Source of the DNA: Lachnospiraceae bacterium
GTDB taxonomy: Bacteria; Bacillota; Clostridia; Lachnospirales; Lachnospiraceae
DNA: 64,000 bases
Assembly (NCBI GenBank): GCA_017621815.1
Contig: JAGASK010000043.1
Coordinates: 1-64,000, forward strand
Direction: 5' to 3'
The translations under genes and the position numbers were made by a program. Under the pieces are notes generated by a model. It searched no databases. It saw only the letters and a program-made list of their open reading frames with translations, and was not told the origin of the DNA. Shown here one piece after another: positions 16,867 to 26,396 of the stretch; the stretch's first letter is position 1; each line of letters starts with the position of its first letter.

Positions 16867-18798
16867 ATGGAGAAAAGCAGGGCGGAAAGCAAAATAAAAG
16901 CAGAAAACAAAAATAAATCTGGTTTTTTCAGTAACATAATTTTTAATATGAGGTCAGCAAAGAAGTGGGATCAAAAGCTGTTCTGGTTTCAGCTTTTGGC
17001 GGTACCTCCAACTGTAGCTTCAGGGTGGATTGGAATCTTACTGCCTGCAGAGCTGGTAAGAGCGCTTGAAAGCAAATGGAGCATGGGGCAGCTGACAGCT
17101 TATATTTTTTTCCTGGCCTTTTGTATGTGGATATTGGAAATGATGATGGCGGGGATGATGGAATATCTGTACAGGAACGGATTAACGCTTCACTTGTATT
17201 ATCAGAAATGCTGTTTTTCAAAGGTTATGAAGTTTGATTATGATATGCTGGAAGAGCCGGATTACCGCAGGACAATGGGAAATACCTGGAATGCCATAAG
17301 GAGCGGTTTTGGCCTTAGGGAAGCTGTTGTGGCTGTGCCTGAATCTTTGTGCGGGATGCTGGGAACTGTTTTTTATGGAATGATGATAGGGCGGAAAAGT
17401 ATTCTGCTGGTGGTTTTACTTATCATTAATATGTCATTCGGTTTCTTAACTCTTTCGGTTATCAGGAAAAAGAATGAACAGCATCATAAGAAGCTTGGAG
17501 ATGATACATCAAAAGCAGCTTACATCAGCAGGCAGTCCATGGAAAAATCAGCAGGAAAGGAAATACGCATTTATCAGATGGCGGACTGGTTTCTGGAAAA
17601 ATATGATGAATGCCTGAAAGGGATAGACGGGATTCAGGGCAGGATTCATAACAATAATTTTCATAAAAGCCTGGCGGATGCTTTGGTTTCCTTTTTTCTG
17701 GAGGGTTTTGCCTACCTGTATTTAATTTTCTTACTGATGAAAGGGAAAATGAGGGTTTCGGATTTCGTATTGTATGTGGGACTTCTGGAGGGCTTTGGCA
17801 GGTATTTTGAAACCTTGATTCGTCAGGTGCTTTCTTTAAATTCCATGAACATTTCCATCAGTTATATCAGGGAATTTTTGAATCTTTCCGAAAGCAGGGA
17901 AAAAAACGGGGGCATCGGAAGTGAAAAACTGGAAAGGCTTAAAGAAAGCGGTATTAAGGTAGAATTGAAAAATATAAGTTATACTTATCCCGGACAAAGT
18001 GAGCCTGTTCTTTCCGATATTAACCTTGTCATTCATCCCGGTGAAAAGCTGGCTCTGATTGGATTAAACGGTGCGGGAAAAACCACCCTGGTGAAACTTC
18101 TTTGCGGGTTTTACCGGCCTTCTGCAGGGGAAATTCTGATTAATGATATCCCCGCGGAGGAATTTGGAAGAGAAGAATATTACAGCCTTGTATCCGTGCT
18201 GTTTCAGGACTTTGTCATGCTTCCCTTAAGTCTTGATGAAAATCTGACAGCCCGGCTTCCGGAAGAGATTGACAGACAGCACCTTACATGGGCACTGGAA
18301 GTTTCAGGCTTTGTGGAGAAATACGAAAGCCTGACGGAAAAAGGAAAGACCCTTCTTGTGAGGGAAGCCAATGAGGAAGCAGTGGATTTTTCAGGCGGTG
18401 AAAGGCAGAAGCTTTTATTTGCAAGGGCACTCTGTAAAAAAGCGCCGCTTTTGATTCTGGATGAGCCTACGGCTGCCCTAGACCCTATTGCGGAAAATGA
18501 ATTGTATATGAAATACAGTGAAGCCTGCAGCGGAAGAACTTCCGTCTATATATCCCATAGGCTGTCCAGCACCAGATTTTGTGACAGAATTATTCTTCTT
18601 TCTAAGGGAAGGATAGTAGAGGAGGGTACGCATGATGAGCTTATGGAGAAAAAAGGGCGTTATGCTGAGCTTTTTGCAGTGCAAAGCCGGTACTATAAGG
18701 AGCAGGAAGAGCGCAGAAGATTAAGTGAAATTATGGAGGATGCTTTTGAACAGCAGGAGGAGACAGAAGGAGTATTTTATGAGCAGACAGGACTTTAA
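16867..18798 (+). CDS. ABC transporter, fused permease-ATPase (first half of a pair)
   Basis: 643 residues: a six-helix permease domain, then an ATPase with Walker A GLNGAGKTT, signature FSGGERQ and Walker B LLILDEPTA. Type of substrate is not evident; the fold is that of multidrug/peptide exporters. The 3' end overlaps the next ABC gene by 20 bases, so the two probably form a heterodimer. It lies just downstream of a LytTR two-component pair, which may control it, although a terminator separates them. Confidence 0.92.
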   Translation: MEKSRAESKIKAENKNKSGFFSNIIFNMRSAKKWDQKLFWFQLLAVPPTVASGWIGILLPAELVRALESKWSMGQLTAYIFFLAFCMWILEMMMAGMMEYLYRNGLTLHLYYQKCCFSKVMKFDYDMLEEPDYRRTMGNTWNAIRSGFGLREAVVAVPESLCGMLGTVFYGMMIGRKSILLVVLLIINMSFGFLTLSVIRKKNEQHHKKLGDDTSKAAYISRQSMEKSAGKEIRIYQMADWFLEKYDECLKGIDGIQGRIHNNNFHKSLADALVSFFLEGFAYLYLIFLLMKGKMRVSDFVLYVGLLEGFGRYFETLIRQVLSLNSMNISISYIREFLNLSESREKNGGIGSEKLERLKESGIKVELKNISYTYPGQSEPVLSDINLVIHPGEKLALIGLNGAGKTTLVKLLCGFYRPSAGEILINDIPAEEFGREEYYSLVSVLFQDFVMLPLSLDENLTARLPEEIDRQHLTWALEVSGFVEKYESLTEKGKTLLVREANEEAVDFSGGERQKLLFARALCKKAPLLILDEPTAALDPIAENELYMKYSEACSGRTSVYISHRLSSTRFCDRIILLSKGRIVEEGTHDELMEKKGRYAELFAVQSRYYKEQEERRRLSEIMEDAFEQQEETEGVFYEQTGL

Positions 18799-20596
18799 AT
18801 ATATATGGCTGTTATTGAAAGATATAGCAGGGAGAGAAAAGAAAACAATTATCAGCATTATCATTGCGTCAGTAACCGCAGCGGTTGCTCCCTATATCAG
18901 AATTGTCTGCATGGGAATGCTGTTGGACGGTCTTTATCAGGGCGCGGAATATGAAATGCTGTTTGGGTATATGGCAGCAGCAGTCATTTTCAGTTTTTTC
19001 TGTAAAATTCTGGAGTCCAGAACATCGGAATGGTTCTGGCAAAAAGAGGATTATACCAGAGAACTGGATTCGCGGGAACTGAACCGGAAAAGTTTTGTAA
19101 TGGATTATGAGTATCTGGAGGATACTCATGTACAGGAACTAAGAACAAGAGCCTTTGCCCGGTCTTATTTTGGTATTCGGGGCTGGCTGCTTTTGCAGAT
19201 GAAGGGGATCTTGAAAAATATTCTTTCAGTATTGATAGCCGTAATGATTATGGTACCGGTGCTTATGGAGACAAAAGCAGTGCATAATATGTCAGCTTTC
19301 AGGTGGGTGTCTGTTATGTTGTTTCTGGTAACCGGTATTTTGATATGGAAAAATTACAGAGCAGGAATCAATTATACGAGAAAAGCAGAGGAGATTCTTG
19401 ACACATTGGATGGGATTCATAATAAAAGCAATTATTATCTGGATATACTTTCCGGTGTGGAATCGCAAAAGGATTTGCGCATCAACAGGCAGCAGGCGGC
19501 CATAGAAAAGGATGTGGAAGCCTTATTTCAGCGCTCCCGGGAAGGGGAAAAAAGTATGGGAAGGCTGTACATAAGAAGGCAGCTGACGGGGGTAACAATC
19601 TCAGGCTTAAGCGGATTTTTCATTTATATGTTTACCGGATTCTGGGCCTATATGGGAATGATAACCATTGGAAATGTTGTGACTTATGCATCCAGCATTG
19701 TGAAGCTGACCCATGGGGCTTCTGATTGTGCCGTAGGGGCAGGCCACATGAAATCAGTAGCCCTTTATGCCCGGGATTATATAGAATATATGAATTTAAA
19801 GAAGCGAAAGCTCGAAGGCACCATTCCCATGGAAAAGCGCAGGGATAACCGCTTTCAGGTGGATTTTGAGCATGTTTCCTTCCGGTATCCCGGAACGGAT
19901 AAGGATGTAATTAAGGATTTGAACCTTTCCTTTGTGATTGGCGAGAAAATGGCGATTGTAGGGAAAAACGGTTCCGGCAAAACCACTTTTATCAAGCTGC
20001 TGTGCCGGCTGTATGATGTGACGGAAGGGTGTATTAAGGTAAACGGCATTGATATCAGAAAATACAATTATCAGGAATATTGCGCCCTTTTCGCAGTGGT
20101 TTTTCAGGATTTTAACATTTTTGCTTTTTCTCTTGGAGAAAACATAGCAGGAGCAAAGGAAGCGGAGAAAGACAGGGCTGCAGATGCCCTTACCCGGGCA
20201 GGCTTTGGAGGGAGGCTTAAGGAACTTCCGGACGGACTTGACACTTATATCGGAAAAGAATTCAGTAAAACCGGCGTGGCATTTTCCGGCGGTGAAAAAC
20301 AGAAAATGGCTATTGCAAGGGCCATTTATAAGGACGCGCCCTTTGTCATTATGGATGAACCTACCGCCGCTTTAGACCCTCTGGCGGAATGTGATGTTTA
20401 TGCCGGATTCGATAAAATGGTGGGAGAAAAGACAGCTCTTTATATTTCCCACAGGCTTGCCTCCTGTCGTTTTTGCCGGGATATTCTGGTATTTGACAAG
20501 GGGCAGGTAGTGCAGAGGGGAACCCATGAAGAACTGGAAAGCCAGGAAGGACTTTACCGGGAACTTTGGAGGGCACAGGCCCAGTATTATAAATAA
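18779..20596 (+). CDS. ABC transporter, fused permease-ATPase (second half of a pair)
   Basis: 605 residues with a permease domain and an ATPase carrying Walker A GKNGSGKTT, signature FSGGEKQ and Walker B FVIMDEPTA. I placed the start at the ATG at 18779 (MSRQDFKY), eight bases after AAGGAG; an upstream ATG at 18725 would extend it deep into the first gene. Translational overlap and shared architecture support a heterodimeric exporter with the preceding protein. Confidence 0.9.
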   Translation: MSRQDFKYIWLLLKDIAGREKKTIISIIIASVTAAVAPYIRIVCMGMLLDGLYQGAEYEMLFGYMAAAVIFSFFCKILESRTSEWFWQKEDYTRELDSRELNRKSFVMDYEYLEDTHVQELRTRAFARSYFGIRGWLLLQMKGILKNILSVLIAVMIMVPVLMETKAVHNMSAFRWVSVMLFLVTGILIWKNYRAGINYTRKAEEILDTLDGIHNKSNYYLDILSGVESQKDLRINRQQAAIEKDVEALFQRSREGEKSMGRLYIRRQLTGVTISGLSGFFIYMFTGFWAYMGMITIGNVVTYASSIVKLTHGASDCAVGAGHMKSVALYARDYIEYMNLKKRKLEGTIPMEKRRDNRFQVDFEHVSFRYPGTDKDVIKDLNLSFVIGEKMAIVGKNGSGKTTFIKLLCRLYDVTEGCIKVNGIDIRKYNYQEYCALFAVVFQDFNIFAFSLGENIAGAKEAEKDRAADALTRAGFGGRLKELPDGLDTYIGKEFSKTGVAFSGGEKQKMAIARAIYKDAPFVIMDEPTAALDPLAECDVYAGFDKMVGEKTALYISHRLASCRFCRDILVFDKGQVVQRGTHEELESQEGLYRELWRAQAQYYK

Positions 20597-20700
20597 AAGG
20601 TAAAAAATTTCTTTGATTAAGCTCTGTTACAGGGACATGAATCGTGATAAGATGATATCAGTACGGAATGAATAATACAAAGGAAAGGAACAGACTTTTT

Positions 20701-21963
20701 ATGAATTTAATGACTGCCCCTATGGGCTGGAACAGCTGGGACTGCTACGGCGCTGCGGTCACAGAGGATATTGTAAGAAAAAATGCGGAGTTTATGGCGA
20801 AAAACCTCAAAAAGTATGGTTGGGAATATGTGGTTGTGGATATTCAGTGGTATGCTCCCAATGCGGTAACCCATGATTATCCCCCGTTTGATGATCTTTG
20901 TATGGATGAGTATTCCAGGCTGATACCGGCAGAAAACAGGTTTCCTTCTTCAAAAGGAGGAAAGGGCTTTAAGCCGCTGGCAGATTATGTGCACTCTCTT
21001 GGGCTTAAATTCGGTATTCATATTATGAGAGGCATGCCAAGACAGGCCGTCCACCGCAATATAGCCATTAAGGGCACGGACAAAACAGCAAGGGAAATTG
21101 CAAAAACAGCAAGCATTTGTCAGTGGAATACGGATATGTACGGCGTTGACCCCGCAAAAGAGGGAGCAAGGGCTTATTATGACAGCATTTTTGAATTGTA
21201 TGCATCCTGGGATGTGGACTTTATTAAATGTGATGATATTGCAAGGGAATTTCCCCATGCTGAAGATGAACTGCTGCTTTTAAGCGAAGCTCTTCATAAC
21301 TGTGGCAGGGACATGGTTTTAAGCCTTTCTCCGGGACCGGCTCCTTTGGAAAAAGCCGAGCTTTTCAAGCAGATTTCCAATATGTGGCGTATTACCGATG
21401 ATTTCTGGGATAAATGGGAGCTTTTATATGATATGTTTGAGAGGACGGAGAAATGGTGCACCCATACGGGAGCGGGACATTTTCCTGATGCGGATATGCT
21501 TCCCATAGGGCCAATCAGGCAGGATTACGATAAAGGCAACTGGACGCAGTTTACAGAGGATGAGCAGATAACCATGCTTACACTCTGGAGTATTTTCCGT
21601 TCTCCTCTTATGATTGGCGGGGAAATGACGGGATTTGATACATTTACCATGAGTCTGCTTACCAATGAAGAGATTTTAAAGATGCATAAAAATTCCCGGC
21701 ATGCCCATCAGGTATGGCGGAAGAAAACAGACGGCTGCGAGCATGTACTATGGACAGCGGTATCCTCTGAGGGAGGACAGTATATGGCAGTATTTAATGC
21801 AGGTGAAACAGACAGTGAAATTCAGATTCCCTTAAGCGACCTTGAAATTGATGAAAAAGTATCAGGCCGTGAATTATGGAGCGGTGAAAAGATAAAAGCG
21901 GAGGATTCGCTTTCTGTAAAGCTGAGAAGCCACGGTGCAAAAGCATTTTATCTGGATATTTGA
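20701..21963 (+). CDS. GH27-type alpha-galactosidase-like glycosidase
   Basis: 420 residues of the clan GH-D family. The opening TAPMGWNSWDCYG is the family hallmark. The nucleophile Asp is in VDFIKCDD and the likely acid/base Asp in WRITDDFWD, followed by a C-terminal beta-sandwich. There is no signal peptide, so it should act on imported oligosaccharides. The ATG at 20701 lies after AAAGGAAAGGAAC; an ATG at 20668 has no ribosome site. GH27 also includes beta-L-arabinopyranosidases, which would fit the nearby GH127; specificity is open. Confidence 0.85.
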   Translation: MNLMTAPMGWNSWDCYGAAVTEDIVRKNAEFMAKNLKKYGWEYVVVDIQWYAPNAVTHDYPPFDDLCMDEYSRLIPAENRFPSSKGGKGFKPLADYVHSLGLKFGIHIMRGMPRQAVHRNIAIKGTDKTAREIAKTASICQWNTDMYGVDPAKEGARAYYDSIFELYASWDVDFIKCDDIAREFPHAEDELLLLSEALHNCGRDMVLSLSPGPAPLEKAELFKQISNMWRITDDFWDKWELLYDMFERTEKWCTHTGAGHFPDADMLPIGPIRQDYDKGNWTQFTEDEQITMLTLWSIFRSPLMIGGEMTGFDTFTMSLLTNEEILKMHKNSRHAHQVWRKKTDGCEHVLWTAVSSEGGQYMAVFNAGETDSEIQIPLSDLEIDEKVSGRELWSGEKIKAEDSLSVKLRSHGAKAFYLDI

Positions 21964-22025
21964 CAGTCTTTTGTGCCGCTGTTTGGAACTGGTATTTAAT
22001 AAAGATATAAAAGGAGGTATTTCTC

Positions 22026-23258
22026 TTGATTGCACGAAAAATCAGACCTGAAGAACTTCAGCGTACGGAAGAGTTGTTTTCCATATCCTTTGATTCTTCC
22101 TACGATAATGAAGCTTCACCTATGGAGTTATATCAAAAATATACAGAAAATCCCACTTCACAGGAGCAGGAGCATTGCCTTGAGAGGTTTGCAGCCTTTG
22201 AAGATGATGATGCCACCATGATGAGCTGTTTTATCCTGCAGCCTTTTGAGATTCGCTTTGACGGACATAATGAGCCTATGGCAGGAGTGGGCGGTGTGGC
22301 AACGCTTCCCCAATACCGGAGAAAGGGAGGAATCCGTGCCTGCTTTCAGAAAGCACTCCCTTATCTTTATGAAAAAGGGGCGGTATTTTCTTATCTTTAT
22401 CCTTTTTCCACGGCTTACTACCGTAAATTCGGTTATGAACTGTGCTCTAAAAGGCTGTTTTATACTGTTGCATTGGCGCATATTCCTGCATTTGAAGCGG
22501 ATGGCAGCTGCTACCTGCTGGAAAAATCCACTGAAGCTTCAGCCATGGAAGATATCCCTTATATTTACCGGGCATGGCAGGAAAAATATAATACCATGGT
22601 GCTGGATACGCCTTATGATTTCAATTTTATAAAGAATGCAAATCCCTTTAAGGACCAGGTTTTTACTTATGTGTACCGTTCCGCAAAGGGGGAACCCCTG
22701 GCGTACATGACCTTCCAAAATAAGAGAATGGATGAACCAAGGAAGATAGAGTGCAGCAGGTTTTTCTATGTAAATGAGGAGGGCTTAAAAGGACTTCTTT
22801 CTCTGGCAAAAAGCTTTGCAAGTGATTACAGGCAGATTTGCTTTAATCTGCCGGCCGACTCCTGCCTGGAACATATTCTTCCGGAATGGTCTATGGGCGC
22901 TGTCAGCTGTCAGCTTTGTCAGGAGGGCATGATTCGTGTTATCAATGTGCAAAAAGCCCTGGAGGATGCGGCGTACAAGGGAAGCAGCAGCTGTATATTG
23001 AAAATAGAGGATGCTTTTATTGACGAAAATAACCGCACCTTTCAGATTGTTTTTGAAGACGGCAGGTGTAAGGAAGCGGCGTTAACAGACAGGACGCCGG
23101 ATGCGGTTCTTTCCGTTTCGGCTTTTTCGGCTCTGCTTATGGGCGGCTATTATCCGGATGACATTGAGCAGTTTCCCGGTGTTCAGATAAATGACAATAT
23201 TGAGTCTCTTAAAAAAGTATTTTACAAAAAGCCGGTTTATATTACTTCTTATTTTTAA
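22026..23258 (+). CDS. Eis-like GNAT N-acetyltransferase with SCP2-like C-terminus
   Basis: 410 residues. N-terminal GNAT domain with the acetyl-CoA loop VATLPQYRRKGGIRA (~95-109), a central second GNAT-like domain and a C-terminal sterol-carrier-like domain ending NIESLKKVFYKKPVYIT, the order found in Eis/COG4552 proteins. The TTG start follows GGAGG by seven bases. Eis relatives acetylate amines, including aminoglycosides, but the natural substrate is unknown. Confidence 0.85.
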   Translation: MIARKIRPEELQRTEELFSISFDSSYDNEASPMELYQKYTENPTSQEQEHCLERFAAFEDDDATMMSCFILQPFEIRFDGHNEPMAGVGGVATLPQYRRKGGIRACFQKALPYLYEKGAVFSYLYPFSTAYYRKFGYELCSKRLFYTVALAHIPAFEADGSCYLLEKSTEASAMEDIPYIYRAWQEKYNTMVLDTPYDFNFIKNANPFKDQVFTYVYRSAKGEPLAYMTFQNKRMDEPRKIECSRFFYVNEEGLKGLLSLAKSFASDYRQICFNLPADSCLEHILPEWSMGAVSCQLCQEGMIRVINVQKALEDAAYKGSSSCILKIEDAFIDENNRTFQIVFEDGRCKEAALTDRTPDAVLSVSAFSALLMGGYYPDDIEQFPGVQINDNIESLKKVFYKKPVYITSYF

Positions 23259-23272
23259 GAAAGGATAAATGA

Positions 23273-23743
23273 ATGAAGCTATTGATAAAGCAGCGTATTG
23301 TTTCCTGGTCTGATACTTATGATATCTATGATGAAAATGACAACAAAAAATATCTGGTAGAGGCAGACATTATTGCATTAAAGCACTGCCTTCGGGTCTA
23401 TGACAAAAACAATCATGAAATCGGTGTAATCAGACAGAGAATGATGTCCTTTCTTCCCTGTTTTGATGTGGAAGTAAGAGGAAAAGCAGTGGGTACGATT
23501 CAGAAAAAGTTTTCCTTTTTTAAGCCTGAATATGAACTGGATTATAACGGCTGGAGGCTGGAAGGGGATTATCCGTGCTGGGATTATGATGTGTATGAAG
23601 GGTGCAGTTCCATTATTCATATTTCAAAAGAAGTGTTTCATTGGGGCGATACTTATGTGATTGATTTTGTCAATCCGGCCGATGAACTTTTGGGACTTAT
23701 GCTGGTGATAGCGATTGATGCGGCTGACTGTATACATCACTGA
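23273..23743 (+). CDS. LURP-one-related (tubby-like fold) protein
   Basis: 156 residues matching the bacterial LOR/Tubby-like family: repeated beta strands with WSDTYDIYDENDNKKYLVE near the start, a strand pattern of D/N-turns and a hydrophobic C-terminal helix (LLGLMLVIAIDAADC). Members are small cytosolic or membrane-associated proteins with no established function. It follows the Eis-like gene by 14 bases, probably co-transcribed. Confidence 0.75.
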   Translation: MKLLIKQRIVSWSDTYDIYDENDNKKYLVEADIIALKHCLRVYDKNNHEIGVIRQRMMSFLPCFDVEVRGKAVGTIQKKFSFFKPEYELDYNGWRLEGDYPCWDYDVYEGCSSIIHISKEVFHWGDTYVIDFVNPADELLGLMLVIAIDAADCIHH

Positions 23744-23778
23744 AAAAAGCAATAGCCCGTTTGCGGTTTTTGTATTGA

Positions 23779-24060
23779 ACGAAATATCTTAAAGGATTTT
23801 TAGAGGAGCAGAAAGCAGAGGTGATTGCCATGTCGATTTATGAATATAATGAAGAATATGTGAAACGGACATTGTTTGAGGATGGATACGGCAGGGGAGT
23901 TGCAGATGGCGAGGCAAAAGCACTTGTGAAAAATGTTGAAGCTGCCATGCAGAACTTTCATGTAAGTCTGCAGGAAGCATGTGCGGGGTTGGACATCACT
24001 ATAGAGGAATATGAAAAGGCAAAGGAAGCCGGAGATAAAAAAATTACTTTGACAAAATAA
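23779..24060 (+). pseudogene. C-terminal remnant of an Rpn-family PD-(D/E)XK nuclease
   Basis: From 23779 (just after an in-frame TGA) the frame reads GFLEEQKAEVIAMSIYEYNE followed by GRGVADGEAKALVKNVEAAM and ITIEEYEKAK, the usual C-terminal tail of Rpn/transposase proteins. The nuclease core upstream is missing. An internal ATG at 23830 could allow a ~76-residue product, but no good ribosome site precedes it. Probably a degraded copy. Confidence 0.7.
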
Positions 24061-24093
24061 AACGGTTTTGCTAAAATGCAGAAGATAAATCGT

Positions 24094-24187
24094 AAACGAC
24101 ACATGTATTACCTTAGGTATGTAAATCTGATTACGGAACGTATTATTCCGTAAGATTTATATCCCGAAGGGAGTGCATGTGTCGTTT
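24094..24187 (+). ncRNA. Putative structured leader RNA, four-way junction
   Basis: P1 is 12 perfect base pairs: AAACGACACATG (24094-24105) with CATGTGTCGTTT (24176-24187). Inside it are three further hairpins: TACC-TTA-GGTA at 24109-24119 (weak), a long arm with TAAATC/GATTTA plus TTACGGAA/TTCCGTAA (24122-24159), and TCCC-GAA-GGGA at 24162-24172. It sits 35 bases before a membrane-protein gene. No known riboswitch consensus was recognised. Structured RNA is well supported by the pairing; a regulatory role is inferred. Confidence 0.55.
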
Positions 24188-24222
24188 TGCGTTGTCAATA
24201 TTTATAGAGGAGTGTGGTTTAT

Positions 24223-24798
24223 ATGCCGAAGAATCAATTTGAAAGGATGGTTTTTGCCTTCCTTACCGTACTGGTAACAGTACATGCTTATGTTTTTTTC
24301 AGTCTTTATGTAGTCAATGGAAATGTTTTAATGTCAGTTACAGGCGAAAGCAGTGTAATAGGCGCTATTAACCGTCAGGGCGGTGTCTATATGTTTGGCA
24401 GGTTCCTTCCCATTTGGGCAGTTGTTATTGTTGAATTTTGTTTTGCTTATCTGTTGGAAGTAATTATGGGAAGTCCCTGTTCCTTTAAGCTGGCATCTAA
24501 AGTTTTTCAGCCGGGAGAAGTGCATCCCATGTTTTTTGAAACAGCAATTATCTGTGCAACGGTCGGATTAATGTGTCCTGCAATGAGTTTTATTGCCGCA
24601 TGGCTGTATTATCCTTATTATTCGGGCTTTCATATTATAACGCTGCTTGCGAACTGGCTGAAACTGGTATGCTTTAATTTCCCGTTTGCCTTTTTTACCC
24701 AGCTGTTTTTCATTCAGCCTCTTGTGAGAACTGTTTTCAAGGCTTTGTTTGTACGGAAACAGGAAAAGGTTTGTTACTGTGAACGGAGTGAACAGTAA
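24223..24798 (+). CDS. DUF2798-like small integral membrane protein
   Basis: 191 residues with about four hydrophobic segments (~10-30, ~65-85, ~100-130, ~150-170), the first beginning MVFAFLTVLVTVHAYVFF. The FLTVLVTVHAYVF pattern resembles DUF2798 membrane proteins; function unknown. The ATG at 24223 is 11 bases after GAGGAG; a GTG at 24214 is too close to it. The last codons (CERSEQ) are encoded by a short palindrome, TTACTGT with ACAGTAA around GAACGGAGTGA, suggesting insertion of a small repeat at the gene's end. Confidence 0.65.
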   Translation: MPKNQFERMVFAFLTVLVTVHAYVFFSLYVVNGNVLMSVTGESSVIGAINRQGGVYMFGRFLPIWAVVIVEFCFAYLLEVIMGSPCSFKLASKVFQPGEVHPMFFETAIICATVGLMCPAMSFIAAWLYYPYYSGFHIITLLANWLKLVCFNFPFAFFTQLFFIQPLVRTVFKALFVRKQEKVCYCERSEQ

Positions 24799-24838
24799 TA
24801 AATGTTTTGGCCTGACTAAATCATAAGAGAATTTTTTC

Positions 24839-24867
24839 TTACATTAAAGTAAAAAAAATGTTAAAAT
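24839..24867 (+). promoter_or_regulatory. Probable recA promoter
   Basis: TTACAT (24839-24844), a 17-base spacer and TAAAAT (24862-24867) with TGT before it as an extended -10. No consensus LexA (DinR) box was recognised in the leader. Confidence 0.55.
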
Positions 24868-24913
24868 AAATGTAACAGAGAAAGGCTCATGCAGGTAATT
24901 TACATGAATAAGG

Positions 24914-24956
24914 GGATTGTTTCATTCAAATTCACTGAATGCAGCAATCCTTTTTT
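24914..24956 (+). terminator. Terminator-like hairpin within the recA leader
   Basis: GGATTG (24914-24919) with CAATCC (24945-24950), CATTCA (24923-24928) with TGAATG (24936-24941), then TTTTTT. It lies after the predicted recA promoter and only 26 bases before the recA start. It may end transcripts from upstream or attenuate recA. Confidence 0.7.
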
Positions 24957-24982
24957 GTATGTTTGAAGGAAAGGTAAAGGAA

Positions 24983-26098
24983 ATGGATGAAAATAAGAAA
25001 AAAGCATTGGAAGCGGCAATTTCCAAAATAGAAAAAGATTTCGGAAAGGGCGCCGTAATGCGTCTTGGGGATTCCAATGCCATGGGGAGTGTGGAGGTTG
25101 TTCCTACCGGTGCTTTAAGTCTTGATATAGCGCTGGGGCTTGGCGGAATACCGAAAGGAAGAGTAGTGGAAATTTACGGACCGGAGTCCAGCGGCAAAAC
25201 CACAGTATCCCTTCATATGGTAGCTGAAATTCAAAAAAGAGGCGGTATTGCGGCATTTATTGATGCGGAGCATGCTTTAGACCCCAAATATGCAAAGAAT
25301 ATCGGAGTGGATATTGATGAACTTTACATATCCCAGCCGGATACCGGAGAGCAGGCCCTTGAAATTGCGGAAATGCTGGTGCGTTCAGGTGCAATAGAAA
25401 TCATTGTAATCGATTCGGTGGCAGCCCTTGTACCAAAAGCTGAAATTGACGGTGACATGGGGGATTCCCATATCGGATTGCAGGCGAGGCTGATGTCTCA
25501 GGCACTGCGGAAGCTGACACCGGTTGTAAGCAAGTCCAGGTGTATTGTTATCTTTATCAATCAGCTGCGGGAAAAAATAGGAATTCTGTTTGGAAATCCT
25601 GAGGTGACGACAGGAGGAAAGGCACTGAAATTTTATTCTTCCGTGCGTATGGATGTAAGAAGGATTGACCAGATTAAGGCAGGCGGAGAACGCATTGGCA
25701 ACAGGACACGGGTAAAAGTGGTGAAAAATAAAATTGCACCTCCTTTTAAGGAAGCTGAGTTTGATATTATGTATGGCAGCGGAATATCCCGGGAAGGTGA
25801 TATTCTGGATTTGGCAGCAGAAATTAATGTAATTAATAAAAGCGGTTCCTGGTATTCCTATAACGGCACGAAGCTGGCGCAGGGAAGGGAAAGTACGAAA
25901 GCTTATTTGTTGGAGCATCCGGATTTTATGCTGGAGGTAGAGAAGAAGGTAAGGGAGCATTATCATTTTCAGACAGAAGGAAGCGGTATTGTGGAAGTGA
26001 AGGCGGAAGAAGAAAATTATGATGATATTCCTGAAAATGTGTTGAAGGAACTGGAGAAGGAAGAAACTACTACGTTAGATGCCTACGGTGAAGAATAA
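24983..26098 (+). CDS. recA: Recombinase A
   Basis: 371-residue RecA, the strand-exchange and SOS coprotease ATPase. Walker A is GPESSGKTT, the MAW-type stretch and Walker [11 protein letters not shown] are intact, and loop L2 follows [10 protein letters not shown]. The C-terminus is acidic as usual. I placed the start at ATG 24983 ([10 protein letters not shown]) after GGTAAAGG; an upstream frame-compatible start would read through the hairpin. Downstream are three small genes running in the same direction, including CarD-like proteins. Confidence 0.97.
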   Translation: MDENKKKALEAAISKIEKDFGKGAVMRLGDSNAMGSVEVVPTGALSLDIALGLGGIPKGRVVEIYGPESSGKTTVSLHMVAEIQKRGGIAAFIDAEHALDPKYAKNIGVDIDELYISQPDTGEQALEIAEMLVRSGAIEIIVIDSVAALVPKAEIDGDMGDSHIGLQARLMSQALRKLTPVVSKSRCIVIFINQLREKIGILFGNPEVTTGGKALKFYSSVRMDVRRIDQIKAGGERIGNRTRVKVVKNKIAPPFKEAEFDIMYGSGISREGDILDLAAEINVINKSGSWYSYNGTKLAQGRESTKAYLLEHPDFMLEVEKKVREHYHFQTEGSGIVEVKAEEENYDDIPENVLKELEKEETTTLDAYGEE

Positions 26099-26158
26099 TC
26101 ATTAATTTATGATTACCGGAAGAGTACGGATGTAAAAAGAAAAAGGAGAACAGGCAAG

Positions 26159-26374
26159 ATGAAAATAATGAATCAGAAGGTGGAACACAGGAAATTCGGA
26201 GCAGGCACGATTTTTGCGTTAAAGGATGAAAAAGTTTATGTAACTTTCGGGAAAATATTCGGAGATAAATCCTTTCCTTTTCCCGAAGTGTTTGTCAGTG
26301 ATATGAAAATGTGCGATGAGGATGCACAGGAAGAAATTATGGAAGATATCAGGATGATGAAGCAGAAGAAATGA
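26159..26374 (+). CDS. Small tudor/SH3-like domain protein
   Basis: 71 residues. VEHRKFGAGTIFALKDEKVY and the following VTFGKIFGDKSF resemble the tudor-like C-terminal domain of UvrD/PcrA helicases and RNA polymerase-binding modules. No catalytic motif. Ribosome site AAGGAG upstream. Sitting between recA and CarD-like genes, it may bind RNA polymerase or nucleic acid, which is inference. Confidence 0.55.
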   Translation: MKIMNQKVEHRKFGAGTIFALKDEKVYVTFGKIFGDKSFPFPEVFVSDMKMCDEDAQEEIMEDIRMMKQKK

Positions 26375-26396
26375 ATTATCCGGGAAGGGGATGTAC

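Noticed and set aside
24094-24187. tRNA or known riboswitch
   Set aside because: Four-way junction reminiscent of a cloverleaf, but arm lengths, lack of an anticodon-like seven-base loop in the right place and absence of T-loop consensus exclude tRNA; no riboswitch consensus recognised.
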